A stretch of 64,000 bases of DNA from Bdellovibrio sp. BCCA (lineage in GTDB: Bacteria; Bdellovibrionota; Bdellovibrionia; Bdellovibrionales; Bdellovibrionaceae), in contig NZ_JBBNAC010000001.1 in the NCBI RefSeq assembly GCF_037996825.1, positions 620,001-684,000 on the forward strand, read 5' to 3'. The translations under genes were made by a program, and so were the position numbers. Below are positions 7,383 to 15,287 of the stretch, in pieces; the first letter of the stretch is position 1; each line of letters opens with the position of its first letter. The notes beneath the pieces were generated by a model that did not search any database, was not told the DNA's origin, and worked only from the letters and a program-made list of their open reading frames with translations.

Positions 7383-9089
7383 CTACTCGCAAGAGTTCAT
7401 GGCCTTTGGGTTTTCCGCTTGGACGGCGGTTTTGCAGCTCTCTGGCAGGCTTTCTTTGCGCATCAATGCGACTTGGATCGCACGGTAAAGAGTGGCGGAG
7501 TGAACATCCGTAGGATCTTGATTTTTAAGGCTTGGCAGGGCGTCGGTTGAAGCAAGAAGACAACCAAAGTTCCCTTGTTTTTTGCCTAGCGTGTTTTGCA
7601 AACCAACACTTACTTTCGAAGCGATGACATCCGCAAAGTCTTCTTCAATATATTTTGTCGCACCTTGCTTGTCCGCGAGACACGCTTTTTGTGAACCGTA
7701 AGCATTGCTGTATTTAGAAATCAAATGTCCGAATTCGTGAGCAAGGATGGAAGCTCCGTAAGCTGGGGCTTTAACCGAGATCCAACTTACTTTAATACCT
7801 TTATCAAGAGTGTTGGTTGCATCGGAAATACCAAGATCTACGATCTCATCACAAGTCTTATCGTCTACGGTATAGATCAAAGAAAAAATCGTTCCTAAGA
7901 CGATCAAAGATGAGCTGTCCATTTTTTTAAAGTTCTCTTGTTCTTGGCGCGCATCTTCTGCACTGTCCTTAACTGTTTTCGACCAACGAGCGGCGATCGC
8001 TTTTGCATCTTGAGGCATATACAGAGGAGCTTTTTGCACGACTTTATAAGCTGGATCTTGCTGACTTAGAACTTGCAATACTTGAGCGCGCACTTTTTCC
8101 GATGTCTCTTTAAAAGAGCCGATCTCGCTAGTTTGCGGATACAGATTGATAGCTCTATAGAAATTCTTTTCGCAGATTCCAGCAAGATCTTTAGATTTTT
8201 CAATGCGAGCTAAAAGTGTGTCACGAATCTTAGATTGGAAAAAGATCGCCTTGATGCTTTCTTGACTTAGCGGAAGGGAGTCCGTCAAAGCGGTGTCTCT
8301 GATAACCAAAACATCAAGCATACGAAGCGCCAACGCGTTATTGATCATGCGCATGAGATCATCGTTATCAACTCCTTCGCCTTTTTGAATTCGGGTCAAA
8401 GAAGCTTTCTCAAGATCAATAATACGAGCCTTCATGACATCATTGATTTTGTTTTCAAGGTCCAAAATCTTTTGCACTTCAAGACCTGCAGCCTGAAGCG
8501 TGGAAACACCAGGGTAAAGAGTGTCGAAATATCCTTGAGGGCCTTTCACGCGGCTTAACGAATAAGCCTTCATAAAGTCGTAAGAAGAAATTTTGTTGCG
8601 GAAATTTTCATGAATTTGAGTGTTCAGTTGATTGGACGTTACTACCAAAAGCATGGCTTTAACCATGCGTTGTTGAGCTTCCGAAAGATTGGCGTTTTTA
8701 AATTCGCCTTCGTGCTGAGATAAAAGATCCGCGAAGAGTTGAGTGGAGGCTTTCTTTTTTTCGATCATTTGCAAAGTAGGAGCGGAAATATAATCAGCGT
8801 AGTATTTCTTTTGTTCCTCTGTGGCCGTAGTCGCAAGTTGAATCATTGTGGGATACGACAGCTCGCTATTTGCAACACAAAGATCCGCGTAGCATAGCTG
8901 GCTTGGCGAATAGGAGGCACGGCGGCTCTGTTCTTCAGGTGACAAAGGCTTCCCTGGTGACGGCGCTGTCTGCTGCACCTTCTTAGGAGCTTGCACAGAG
9001 CTTTTATCAGAGCTGTCCGTCTTACAAGCAACAAGGCTCAAAACTGAAGCACAGATTCCAAGTGTCATCACCGCGCGAGACCATCTCAT
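7383..9089 (-). CDS. Lipoprotein zinc metallopeptidase (HExxH)
   Basis: 568 residues. The leader ends in the lipobox SLVAC (Cys22), so the protein should be membrane-anchored in the envelope. A long helical region carries the zinc motif HEFGH at about residue 450 (ILAHEFGHLISKYSNAY), with EEDFADVIASK about 30 residues later supplying the probable third ligand (gluzincin-like order). Two cysteines flank this segment (KACLAD, FGCLLA). The start has GGAGG 8 bases upstream. No family name is certain. A second exported HExxH protein with the same motif order lies at 57067-58365, so the two may be distant relatives. The substrate is unknown. Confidence 0.8.
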   Translation of the reverse strand: MRWSRAVMTLGICASVLSLVACKTDSSDKSSVQAPKKVQQTAPSPGKPLSPEEQSRRASYSPSQLCYADLCVANSELSYPTMIQLATTATEEQKKYYADYISAPTLQMIEKKKASTQLFADLLSQHEGEFKNANLSEAQQRMVKAMLLVVTSNQLNTQIHENFRNKISSYDFMKAYSLSRVKGPQGYFDTLYPGVSTLQAAGLEVQKILDLENKINDVMKARIIDLEKASLTRIQKGEGVDNDDLMRMINNALALRMLDVLVIRDTALTDSLPLSQESIKAIFFQSKIRDTLLARIEKSKDLAGICEKNFYRAINLYPQTSEIGSFKETSEKVRAQVLQVLSQQDPAYKVVQKAPLYMPQDAKAIAARWSKTVKDSAEDARQEQENFKKMDSSSLIVLGTIFSLIYTVDDKTCDEIVDLGISDATNTLDKGIKVSWISVKAPAYGASILAHEFGHLISKYSNAYGSQKACLADKQGATKYIEEDFADVIASKVSVGLQNTLGKKQGNFGCLLASTDALPSLKNQDPTDVHSATLYRAIQVALMRKESLPESCKTAVQAENPKAMNSCE

Positions 9090-9323
9090 TTTGAGACCTC
9101 CGATAAAAGTTCAACAGGCGTTCATCTTTTGGTCGATGAACTGCAACGGAATGATCGCTAAGGATCAATTCCTCGGTTGATTTGACAAAAAGCAAAGGGC
9201 ACACCAAGGGAATTAACGAAATCGTTTATTTTGCGGCTGAGCGGCTTGGTTTGCGAGGAGGGCCTTACTCGAAATAAATCCTTCTGCACGGGTTCCCATA
9301 ACAACAATCCTTAGGAGGGATTT

Positions 9324-9770
9324 ATGAAAACAGTAGTTTTGGTTTTAGCTTTATTGGGTGTCGCAGGGGTGGCTTCGGCGGCTTGTAAAGAAGGGCGCAG
9401 AAGTATCATCACCGTTCGCGATAGCAACGATCATTCACGCACCGAAGTTCGTACCTGCGTAAATGGTTCGTACATGACTCCTGAAGAAAGAGCGAAGTAC
9501 ATCCACAATCCGCGCACGACGTGTGTGGAAGGATCAAAAGGTTGGGTGACGTTGTATGACGATAACGATCATTCTTATACCGAAATGCGTATTTGTAGAA
9601 ACGGCTCTTACATGACGGATGAAGAAAGAGCCGCCTATGTTCGTGTTCCAAAGAATCGTTGTAAAGAAGGGTCTCGCCGTATTGAGGCTGTTCATGACAC
9701 TGTAAATGATCACACAGTGAACGTTTCTAAAGTTTGCCGCAACGGCAAATGGGTGGATGCGGGAAATTGA
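9324..9770 (+). CDS. Secreted protein with three tandem Cys modules
   Basis: 148 residues. The signal peptide ends at ASAA (about residue 20). The mature protein consists of three copies of a module of about 45 residues: C-[KV]-E-G-[RS]-x(8-10)-D-x-N-D-H-x(8-10)-C-[VR]-N-G-[SK]-[YW]. Copies 1 and 2 are followed by the linker MT-x-EERA-x-Y. Each module has two cysteines, so each could hold one disulfide. A single copy of the same module is encoded at 10774-11049. The start has GGAGGG 4 bases upstream. A weak 8-bp inverted repeat (9274-9281 with 9318-9325) overlaps the start codon. I do not recognise the module. Confidence 0.85.
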   Translation: MKTVVLVLALLGVAGVASAACKEGRRSIITVRDSNDHSRTEVRTCVNGSYMTPEERAKYIHNPRTTCVEGSKGWVTLYDDNDHSYTEMRICRNGSYMTDEERAAYVRVPKNRCKEGSRRIEAVHDTVNDHTVNVSKVCRNGKWVDAGN

Positions 9771-9788
9771 TTCTCGAAAAATCCACCA

Positions 9789-9822
9789 AGCGAGAAGGTT
9801 CTTGTGGCGGACCTTCTCGCTT
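9789..9822 (+). terminator. Rho-independent terminator
   Basis: AGCGAGAAGGTTC / GGACCTTCTCGCT with a short loop, followed by a T-rich but interrupted tail (TCTTTATTTCC). It closes the three-module gene. Confidence 0.7.
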
Positions 9823-9853
9823 CTTTATTTCCTCTTCATTACGTCCTTTAAAT

Positions 9854-9882
9854 TTGTATTCGTAAAGTTCTGTCATTAGAAA
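9854..9882 (+). promoter_or_regulatory. Promoter for leaderless XRE-type gene
   Basis: TTGTAT, 17 bases, TAGAAA. The -10 ends 6 bases before ATG 9889, so transcription should start at or within a few bases of the start codon. No Shine-Dalgarno site is present. Confidence 0.4.
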
Positions 9883-9888
9883 AAACGC

Positions 9889-10251
9889 ATGTCACAGACG
9901 ACGGATCTAAGACTTGAGCGTAGTGAAATCTTAATGTCACGAATTCGTGAAGTCTGTTTGCTTATGGGTATTCGTCAGAAAGATCTTGCCCAGAGTCTGC
10001 AGCTGAAGCCAAGTCAGATGAATTTATATTTTAACGGCAAAGTAGAAATGAGAGTCGAGCGTCTGCTCCCACTGCTTGAAATTCTCGGCGTCGATGTTGA
10101 GCTCCAGCTTGAAGAAAAAATCAAAGAACTGGGAGGAGAACTTCGGTCTTTTCAGGAAACCGAAAACAAAGTGCTCGCGAAAATAGGACGCTTGGATGAC
10201 TACAAAAGACAGTCTTTACTCAGAATCATTCATATTCTGGGATCAAAATAA
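9889..10251 (+). CDS. XRE-type helix-turn-helix protein
   Basis: 120 residues. Residues about 15-70 form an XRE/Cro-like helix-turn-helix: MGIRQKDLAQSLQLKPSQMN, then LYFNGKVEMRVERLLPLLEILG. The C-terminal 50 residues look helical and may dimerise. No ribosome site precedes the ATG; a promoter positioned for a leaderless message does. The next gene overlaps it by 56 bases in another frame, and the third gene overlaps that one by 4, so the three are probably one operon. The DNA-binding part sits here while the next gene carries only an effector-like part, so they may work together. Targets are unknown; the flanking Cys-module genes are the obvious candidates. Confidence 0.8.
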   Translation: MSQTTDLRLERSEILMSRIREVCLLMGIRQKDLAQSLQLKPSQMNLYFNGKVEMRVERLLPLLEILGVDVELQLEEKIKELGGELRSFQETENKVLAKIGRLDDYKRQSLLRIIHILGSK

Positions 10252-10777
10252 ATCGAGGGCCACTGACGGAGATCTCGGTGCCGAAGACTTTCTGGAGAAA
10301 GTAAAGGCCGACATCCGTCAGAACTACCAGTTCGCTCTTTTTAGCATTCTGCCAGGATTGGCTTCTGATCTGAATACTTTAAAAAAGCTTTCAAAAAAAT
10401 TGGGAATTGATCCGGTGACCGCTAATGATTTTTCGTATCGTCTTTTGCGTGCGGGATTATGGACCGCAACCGAAGATCGCATTGAAACAAATTTTGAATT
10501 TTTAAACCTGGGTGATATTTCCGTGAAAGACTATCTGGCGATGACTGTGAGTATTATCTCTCATCTTTCAGATTCAAAGTCTTATGAATATGACACCTTG
10601 TCCGTGGTGACCAACAGAGGACTGATTCGCAATTTTATTGTGAAGGTAAATCAGGCTTTAAAAGAGCTTCATGAAAAATCTCACGAGGCGCGCGTCGTTA
10701 AGGACTGTCTTTTTTCATGGAGCCACACAGGTGTCATCGAACTTGAACACAATTCTCAAAAGGACAACGAACAATGA
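10196..10777 (+). CDS. DUF4423/TIGR02147-like protein without N-terminal HTH
   Basis: 193 residues. The layout RLLRAGLW...RIETNFEFLNLGD, followed by SIISHLSD and a stretch with VVTNRGLIRNFIVKVNQALK, resembles the C-terminal half of TIGR02147-type regulators. In those proteins it follows an XRE domain; here no such domain is in this frame. The only upstream start is ATG 10196, with AGGA 5 bases before it, giving a 56-base overlap with the XRE gene. Its stop TGA overlaps the next ATG (ATGA), implying translational coupling. I infer that an HTH protein and its effector domain are encoded separately, or that an old fusion was split. The family call is by eye and tentative. Confidence 0.65.
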   Translation: MTTKDSLYSESFIFWDQNKSRATDGDLGAEDFLEKVKADIRQNYQFALFSILPGLASDLNTLKKLSKKLGIDPVTANDFSYRLLRAGLWTATEDRIETNFEFLNLGDISVKDYLAMTVSIISHLSDSKSYEYDTLSVVTNRGLIRNFIVKVNQALKELHEKSHEARVVKDCLFSWSHTGVIELEHNSQKDNEQ

Positions 10778-11049
10778 AGCTATTGATTTTGTTTTTTATA
10801 CTTATTTCCCTAAACTCATACGCACAAAGTGTGGGAGGAGGAGGCTCTGGCGGCGGCGGTCTGCGCGGAGATCGCAACGCCGAATATATTTACAACCCCC
10901 ACATCCGCTGCAAGGAAGGTCGTCGTGAAATTTGGACAATGGAAGATTCGAGTGGTGATAGATCTAGGGCTGTCACGGTTGTTTGTAAGAACGGGAAGTG
11001 GATTCCATTTAAGCCGAAGCCGATAAAAATTCGCTGGCCCTGGTGGTAA
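10774..11049 (+). CDS. Secreted protein with one Cys module
   Basis: 91 residues. The signal peptide ends at SYAQ, followed by a Gly/Ser-rich linker (VGGGGSGGGGLRGDRN). Then comes a linker plus module matching the proteins at 9324: AEYIYNPHIRCKEGRREIW and CKNGKW, compare AKYIHNPRTTCVEG and CRNGKW. The C-terminus is short, basic and Trp/Pro-rich (IRWPWW). It is translationally coupled to the preceding regulator-like gene (4-base overlap) and ends at a bidirectional terminator. The shared module on both sides of the two regulator-like genes ties the locus together. The role is unknown; it is likely periplasmic or secreted. Confidence 0.78.
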   Translation: MKLLILFFILISLNSYAQSVGGGGSGGGGLRGDRNAEYIYNPHIRCKEGRREIWTMEDSSGDRSRAVTVVCKNGKWIPFKPKPIKIRWPWW

Positions 11050-11065
11050 GCGTTTTCAAAAAAGA

Positions 11066-11098
11066 AAAAACCAGAATCCCTTGTGATTCTGGTTTTAT
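11066..11098. terminator. Bidirectional terminator
   Basis: AAAACCAGAATC / GATTCTGGTTTT with a 6-base loop, and T/A runs on both sides. It serves the plus-strand operon ending at 11049 and, on the minus strand, would end a transcript through the small ORFs at 11401-11129. Confidence 0.85.
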
Positions 11099-11128
11099 TA
11101 ATCACCAATATTTAAATTGATATCTGGG

Positions 11129-11218
11129 TTATGGTGGCCCCGTCTCCCTGTGTAGATCCAATTCACGAATCTCCGTTGATAAAACAAGTTCGTGACGTAC
11201 TACTTTTGAATTCGCCAT
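11129..11218 (-). CDS. Candidate small protein, 29 residues
   Basis: A short frame starting MANSKVVRHELVLSTEIREL has an ideal Shine-Dalgarno site (AAGGAG, 6-base spacing) and ends 31 bases before the bidirectional terminator. It lies 30 bases downstream of another short ORF on the same strand. The peptide is charged, has no membrane segment, and matches nothing I recognise. Support comes from the ribosome site and the position of the terminator only. Confidence 0.4.
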   Translation of the reverse strand: MANSKVVRHELVLSTEIRELDLHRETGPP

Positions 11219-11248
11219 TCAAGGCTCCTTTCATTCAAGGTAGTAAGC

Positions 11249-11401
11249 TTATCGGCTGGACCTTGGGATAGTTGAGGGTGTTTTTGCAAATATTTCGAAA
11301 AAAATGGCGCCGTCCAAGATTGGAACGAGGTCAGTCAAATTACATTCACAGTTTTTGTTCTCTCTTAGAGGAGCCATAAATTGTTCTTCTAGCTGTGACA
11401 T
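11249..11401 (-). CDS. Candidate small protein, 50 residues
   Basis: A frame from ATG 11401 (MSQLEEQFMAPLRENKNCEC...) to TAA, with an internal in-frame ATG at 11377. Two cysteines (CEC) precede a hydrophobic stretch, LVPILDGAIFFEIFA. The ribosome site is poor. It is reported because it is the only frame of any length in this interval, and because a second short ORF with a strong ribosome site and a terminator follow on the same strand. It could also be chance or a gene remnant. Confidence 0.3.
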   Translation of the reverse strand: MSQLEEQFMAPLRENKNCECNLTDLVPILDGAIFFEIFAKTPSTIPRSSR

Positions 11402-11696
11402 CTTTCTATCTTACCGAAATAACTTTGCTCTTCTTTAAATGCTTAAAAAATGACATTTGGTGTTGAGACAAAATAGGTCTCTGCTTTTGAGACATTCAGG
11501 AACAATTGTTGTCACAGTTGCCCGCGGGGCCAAGCCTGGCGCGGGAAAAAAGCGAAGTGATCTTGGGAGTTTGAATTTTTTCCCCGCTCACGCGGAGATC
11601 TTTTGGCATCTTCCTTGGAATAACCCCAATCGCTGCCGCATTCACAATATAGGGGAAAGAGTGCGGTAACAATTAACCAATACAAGGGGGAAAATC
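11402..11696. other. Intergenic stretch upstream of porin-like gene
   Basis: There is no convincing gene. The stretch holds a perfect palindrome AACAATTGTT (11501-11510), a GC-rich hairpin CCCGCG/CGCGGG near 11520-11545, and repeated GAGAC words (11464 to 11492). The 40 bases before the porin start include a GGGGGAAAA ribosome site. The promoter of the porin gene should lie here, but I cannot place it. Confidence 0.4.
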
Positions 11697-12704
11697 ATGA
11701 AAGTACAATTAACCACAGCCGTTCTAGCAGCATTGTTTTGCGCACAAACAGTGAGAGCAGAAGGCGCACCTTGGCTTAAGGTAGATGGCCAAGCGAATTT
11801 CGACGTTACTGGTAGCTCTTCAGAAGATTATGAAAGAACTCTTCGCGTGCAAGATGCGGAAATCAAGTTCGAACTCTTGGTTCGTGAAGGTATCAAGCTC
11901 GTTGTAAAAACAGAGCTTGAGCAAAAACTAAATAAAGCCACGATGGATGATAAATTTGATATCGGCAAATTCTTAGAAGAAGCCTATATCCAAATCGAGA
12001 CAGACAAGATTTCAGGTTTGCCTCGCGCCATCATCACAGCCGGTAAACACCAAATGGCCTTTGGTCAAAATTACCATGAATTGCCAATGTTCAAAGATTC
12101 TCTTTTATACAACCTTTCTAAGCAAGATGAAGTGATTGGTTTCACTGTCGAGCTTCCAATGAACTTCTTTAAGATTGTCGACTCTGTCGCGATCTCTATG
12201 TTTGAAGCGGGTGCTGGAGACCTAAAAATCTCTGATGAAAAGGGCGCTTCCATCCGTCTGAGCAAAGAGTTGACGAGCCAACTTTCTGCACAGATTTCAG
12301 GAATGATGAAAGAAAATCAAGGCACTGACGTTAAAGAAAAACGCGGCAGCATTGGCTTTGTTTTCAAATCTCAAGACGGTTCTTGGAAAGTTTGGGCTGA
12401 GGGACTCGTGATCGTTGATAATCCCGTCTACACAGACACGACTGTGGGTGGACAAATCGGTGGATCTTACAAAGTAGGTCCGGGCGCGATCGTTGTTGAG
12501 TATCAATATCTTGATAAGCAAGCGCACGAAGTGGCTGTAGCTTACAATCTTCCTGTCGGCAGATGGTTGGTGTTAAGCCCAGAGATCCGTCACCGTATGG
12601 ACCGCACTGGTTCCGGCACTGACGACACTGTTGTAGGAATCCGTGCACGTCTTCAAGCACATCAAGAAGTTCGTCACAATTTGCTCACTGGTAAGAAAAA
12701 TTAA
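11697..12704 (+). CDS. Porin-like outer-membrane protein (OprP/OprO-like)
   Basis: 335 residues with a signal peptide (cut near VRA-EG) and then alternating strands typical of a beta-barrel. Features recalling phosphate-selective OprP/O porins are the early RTLRVQDAEIKFELLVREG strand pair, the KTELEQKL turn, EAYIQIE, IITAGKHQMAFGQNYHEL, and the late YKVGPGAIVVEYQYLDKQ and RWLVLSPEIRH strands. The C-terminus is not a classical aromatic residue. The ribosome site is AGGGGG, 8 bases before ATG. A strong terminator follows, so the gene is monocistronic. The substrate cannot be assigned; the family call is moderate. Confidence 0.78.
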   Translation: MKVQLTTAVLAALFCAQTVRAEGAPWLKVDGQANFDVTGSSSEDYERTLRVQDAEIKFELLVREGIKLVVKTELEQKLNKATMDDKFDIGKFLEEAYIQIETDKISGLPRAIITAGKHQMAFGQNYHELPMFKDSLLYNLSKQDEVIGFTVELPMNFFKIVDSVAISMFEAGAGDLKISDEKGASIRLSKELTSQLSAQISGMMKENQGTDVKEKRGSIGFVFKSQDGSWKVWAEGLVIVDNPVYTDTTVGGQIGGSYKVGPGAIVVEYQYLDKQAHEVAVAYNLPVGRWLVLSPEIRHRMDRTGSGTDDTVVGIRARLQAHQEVRHNLLTGKKN

Positions 12705-12718
12705 TTGGATCTGATCCT

Positions 12719-12756
12719 GGGGCGCTTTTCGGAGGGGGAAGCGCCCCTCTTATTTT
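12719..12756 (+). terminator. Rho-independent terminator
   Basis: GGGGCGCTT / AAGCGCCCC stem with an 11-base loop, then TCTTATTTT. It separates the porin-like gene from the next gene. Confidence 0.8.
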
Positions 12757-12770
12757 GAGGGGAAATTTTT

Positions 12771-13754
12771 ATGAAAAAGGTTTTTTTGATTCTTGCGATG
12801 ATTATGGTTTCTCAAGCGGCTTCGGCTCGCACATCCGCTTTGCAACGTATTCTTTTCGAACTTGGTTTTATCGAAGATCCTTACATTCAAATTTGCCCTG
12901 AAGATACAAAGATCGATTACAAAGCGACAGAAGCTGAATTGTGGGCGAGTGCCCGCAAAGCGGAAGCGGGTTATAACAAATGCAAACCTGCTGAATACTA
13001 CAGAAGTCTTTATGTGAATTATCCCAGCAGCTATCGCGAAGCTTTTCGCCGCTACATTGAGACTTTTCTGAATGCGCAAGATTTTATCATGGCGATGAAC
13101 GAAGCTAACATGTACATCACAAACTGGAGAGGCATGAATGACTCCGAATACATTCATTTGCTTTTATTGCGTGCGGTGGATGGAGAGATCAAACAATCTT
13201 GGCGCGATAAAAACCGTCAAATGGAATTTGTAGCCTTCAGTTTAGGGGCGGCTTTAGCGCAAACCGAAGATGCGCCTTTTTTGATGAATCTTCAGTACCG
13301 TGCTTTTTTAGATAAGTATCCTCAATCACCTTGGAAGAATGAAGTTTTAGGAATGCTCAATGACTCGCGCCAAATGTACGGAAAAAATGTTTTAAATGAA
13401 GCGCGCATGTTTATCTTAAAACGCGATTACCCAACGGCCTTTCAAAAGTACAATGTGATTCTAAAGTGGGGTCCGGCCGTCGGAGTTTTTGAAGAAGCTC
13501 TGTACGAAATGATTCAATATCACTTTGAACTATCCTGGCTTCTGACGAATAAATCTCTTTTGAGTGATTTTAGTTTAAATCAGTTTTTAAAACGGGATTT
13601 TGCGACAGTCAGTACTATGGAAGAACGTAAAGAACTTTCTGAACAGACACGTCAGCAAGCTCGCAACTACGTGGAGCAAATGAAAGCCAATCTGCCGAAC
13701 AGTCCTTGGACGGCCAAAGCGCTCAAACTTGAAAGTGCTTATCCTATTTTATGA
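12771..13754 (+). CDS. Exported helical-repeat (TPR-like) protein
   Basis: 327 residues. The signal peptide ends ASA-RT. The mature part is predominantly helical, with repeated 30-40 residue units rich in Ala/Tyr/Arg (for example FRRYIETFLNAQDFIMAMNE, and KRDYPTAFQKYNVILKWGPA). It recalls TPR or BamD-like lipoproteins, although there is no lipobox. The start has GAGGGG 8 bases upstream. Its end overlaps the convergent Nudix gene by 11 bases. A periplasmic scaffold role is possible, but there is no specific evidence. Confidence 0.72.
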   Translation: MKKVFLILAMIMVSQAASARTSALQRILFELGFIEDPYIQICPEDTKIDYKATEAELWASARKAEAGYNKCKPAEYYRSLYVNYPSSYREAFRRYIETFLNAQDFIMAMNEANMYITNWRGMNDSEYIHLLLLRAVDGEIKQSWRDKNRQMEFVAFSLGAALAQTEDAPFLMNLQYRAFLDKYPQSPWKNEVLGMLNDSRQMYGKNVLNEARMFILKRDYPTAFQKYNVILKWGPAVGVFEEALYEMIQYHFELSWLLTNKSLLSDFSLNQFLKRDFATVSTMEERKELSEQTRQQARNYVEQMKANLPNSPWTAKALKLESAYPIL

Positions 13755-14388
13755 CCCCGCGAAATCTCTCTAAGAGATTCAGCACCATCAAATACGTGAG
13801 TCCCCAAAGCGGGGGCTCGCGATCCAAATAGACAGCAGGCAGTTGAGCAATGCCTGATTCGCGTTTTACTTCATACTGAGTTTGTCTTTGCGGATCTTTG
13901 ATATGTTTTATTGGAATCCAAAAAAAATCGGCGACCTCAGCAGCATCCAGCGTGATGCCAAAATCCCGTTGCACGTGAAACACAAAAGGACGAATGTAAA
14001 AATCCAAAAGCGTTCCCGCTTTACGGGCTTGAATATCATCTAGACGTCCTAAAAGTTCGGATCGATTTAATTCAACACCCACTTCTTCTCTCGTTTCCCT
14101 GAGGGCGGCGTCGAGGTCCGTTTTATCTATGTCTTCTCTTTTTCCGCCAGGGAAGGCTATTTGGCCGGACCAGCGGTCTTCGGGATTAAAGGCTCTTTGT
14201 ATAAAAGCAATTTCTAGGTTATCCAGAGTTTCACCTTTTAGAATCACCGAAACACAAGCGTGCCTTGATAGGCGCGACTGCAAGTCAAGGGGGGATGGAT
14301 TCTCTAAAAGCGAAGAAAGTAAATTTCTCAAGCGTTTGTCCTCTTTGCTTAGAATATCATGACTTTCAAAAGGAGCCGTAATTTTCAT
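13744..14388 (-). CDS. Nudix hydrolase, probable CoA pyrophosphatase (NudL-like)
   Basis: 214 residues. The NudL/UPF0035 order is visible: AFIQRAFNPEDRWSGQIAFP precedes GGKRED and the Nudix core RETREEVGV at residues 97-105, whose glutamates bind the metal. A family member of this type hydrolyses CoA or acyl-CoA to 3',5'-ADP and phosphopantetheine. The upstream Nudix Gly and first Glu are shifted from the textbook spacing, as is usual in this subfamily. The start at 14388 lacks a good ribosome site. The gene is convergent with the exported TPR-like gene (11-base overlap). Confidence 0.85.
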   Translation of the reverse strand: MKITAPFESHDILSKEDKRLRNLLSSLLENPSPLDLQSRLSRHACVSVILKGETLDNLEIAFIQRAFNPEDRWSGQIAFPGGKREDIDKTDLDAALRETREEVGVELNRSELLGRLDDIQARKAGTLLDFYIRPFVFHVQRDFGITLDAAEVADFFWIPIKHIKDPQRQTQYEVKRESGIAQLPAVYLDREPPLWGLTYLMVLNLLERFRGVIK

Positions 14389-14476
14389 CTTGTTTTCAAT
14401 GACACGCAGGAGCAGTCTAGACTCTGGACAAGGAGCTAAGAGTTCGAGAAAAGGAAGTCACTTTTAGGAGGTTCAA

Positions 14477-14737
14477 ATGAAGGCTCTTTTTGTTATTTTC
14501 GTTGTTTTAGCTGGGTCTGTTTCTTTCGCAGCACCGGAGTGTACAAAAGAAGCAAAAGACAAATGGATGTCAGAAGCCAAAATGAAGGAGATGATTCTTT
14601 CTCAAGGCTACAAAATAAAAATCTTTAAAATCGCTGGCAATTGTTACGAAATTTACGGCTGGGATAAAGAAGGCAAAAAAGTTGAGATCTATTATAATCC
14701 GGTTGACGGCTCTGTGGTAAAAGAAAATAAAAAATAG
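14477..14737 (+). CDS. Small exported PepSY-like protein
   Basis: 86 residues. The signal peptide ends FAA, followed by one PepSY_2-type unit: MKEMILSQGYKIKIFKIAGN, then CYEIYGWDKEGKKVEIYYN and DGSVVKE. The two cysteines (residues about 18 and 55) may pair. PepSY proteins of this size are often encoded beside b-type cytochromes; the next gene, 22 bases on, is a cytochrome b561. The start has AGGAGG 7 bases upstream. It is likely periplasmic and cotranscribed with the cytochrome. Confidence 0.85.
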   Translation: MKALFVIFVVLAGSVSFAAPECTKEAKDKWMSEAKMKEMILSQGYKIKIFKIAGNCYEIYGWDKEGKKVEIYYNPVDGSVVKENKK

Positions 14738-14759
14738 TTTCATCAAAGGGACCAGAAGA

Positions 14760-15287
14760 ATGAAGGATGAAAAAAGAATCTACGTTTGGGATCTTTTTGT
14801 TCGAATATTTCATTGGGTTCTGGTCCTTTGCATTTTCTTAAATTTTTTTGTTACCGAAGAAGGTGAAAAACCTCACGCCGTTATCGGCTATATTGCCACC
14901 GCTTTTGTGATTCTTCGTTTTATCTGGGGATTTTTCGGCAGCTATTACGCACGGTTCAGCACGTGGCTCGCAAGTCCTGGTACCGTCTTTCGTTATCTTC
15001 GCAATTTTAAATCACGACGCGTGTATATGTCCCACAACCCGATTGCGGGATGGATGATGATCTTTCTTATGCTTTGTGTGATTGGTTTGGGGCTCACAGG
15101 TTTTATGATGGGAACGGATCGTTTCTTTGGTGAAGAGTGGGTTGAAAAACTTCACGGTACCATCGCTGATGTTATGATGGCTGCCGTTTTTGTTCACGTC
15201 TTAGGCGCTTTATATGAAAGCTACCACGAGAAGCAAAATCTCGTGGCAGGCATGATTCACGGTTATAAAAAAGATCGTACAAATTAA
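14760..15287 (+). CDS. Cytochrome b561 (Ni-Fe hydrogenase b-type) family membrane protein
   Basis: 175 residues with four membrane segments, which bind two b hemes through histidines: FHWVLVLCIF (helix 1), HAVIGYIATAF (helix 2), NPIAGWMMIFLML (helix 3), HGTIADVMMAAVFVHVLGAL (helix 4). It should pass electrons between the quinone pool and a periplasmic or cytoplasmic partner. The small PepSY gene upstream is the likely partner. No hydrogenase or dehydrogenase subunit is adjacent. The stop overlaps the convergent Cys-rich gene by four bases. Confidence 0.88.
   Translation: MKDEKRIYVWDLFVRIFHWVLVLCIFLNFFVTEEGEKPHAVIGYIATAFVILRFIWGFFGSYYARFSTWLASPGTVFRYLRNFKSRRVYMSHNPIAGWMMIFLMLCVIGLGLTGFMMGTDRFFGEEWVEKLHGTIADVMMAAVFVHVLGALYESYHEKQNLVAGMIHGYKKDRTN

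Noticed and set aside
9274-9325. Hairpin over the ribosome site of the three-module gene
   Set aside because: Only 8 AT-rich pairs with a long loop; too weak to claim regulation.
11457-11669. 70-codon plus-strand frame before the porin gene
   Set aside because: Arg/Pro-rich without ribosome site or domain; the interval looks like a promoter region.
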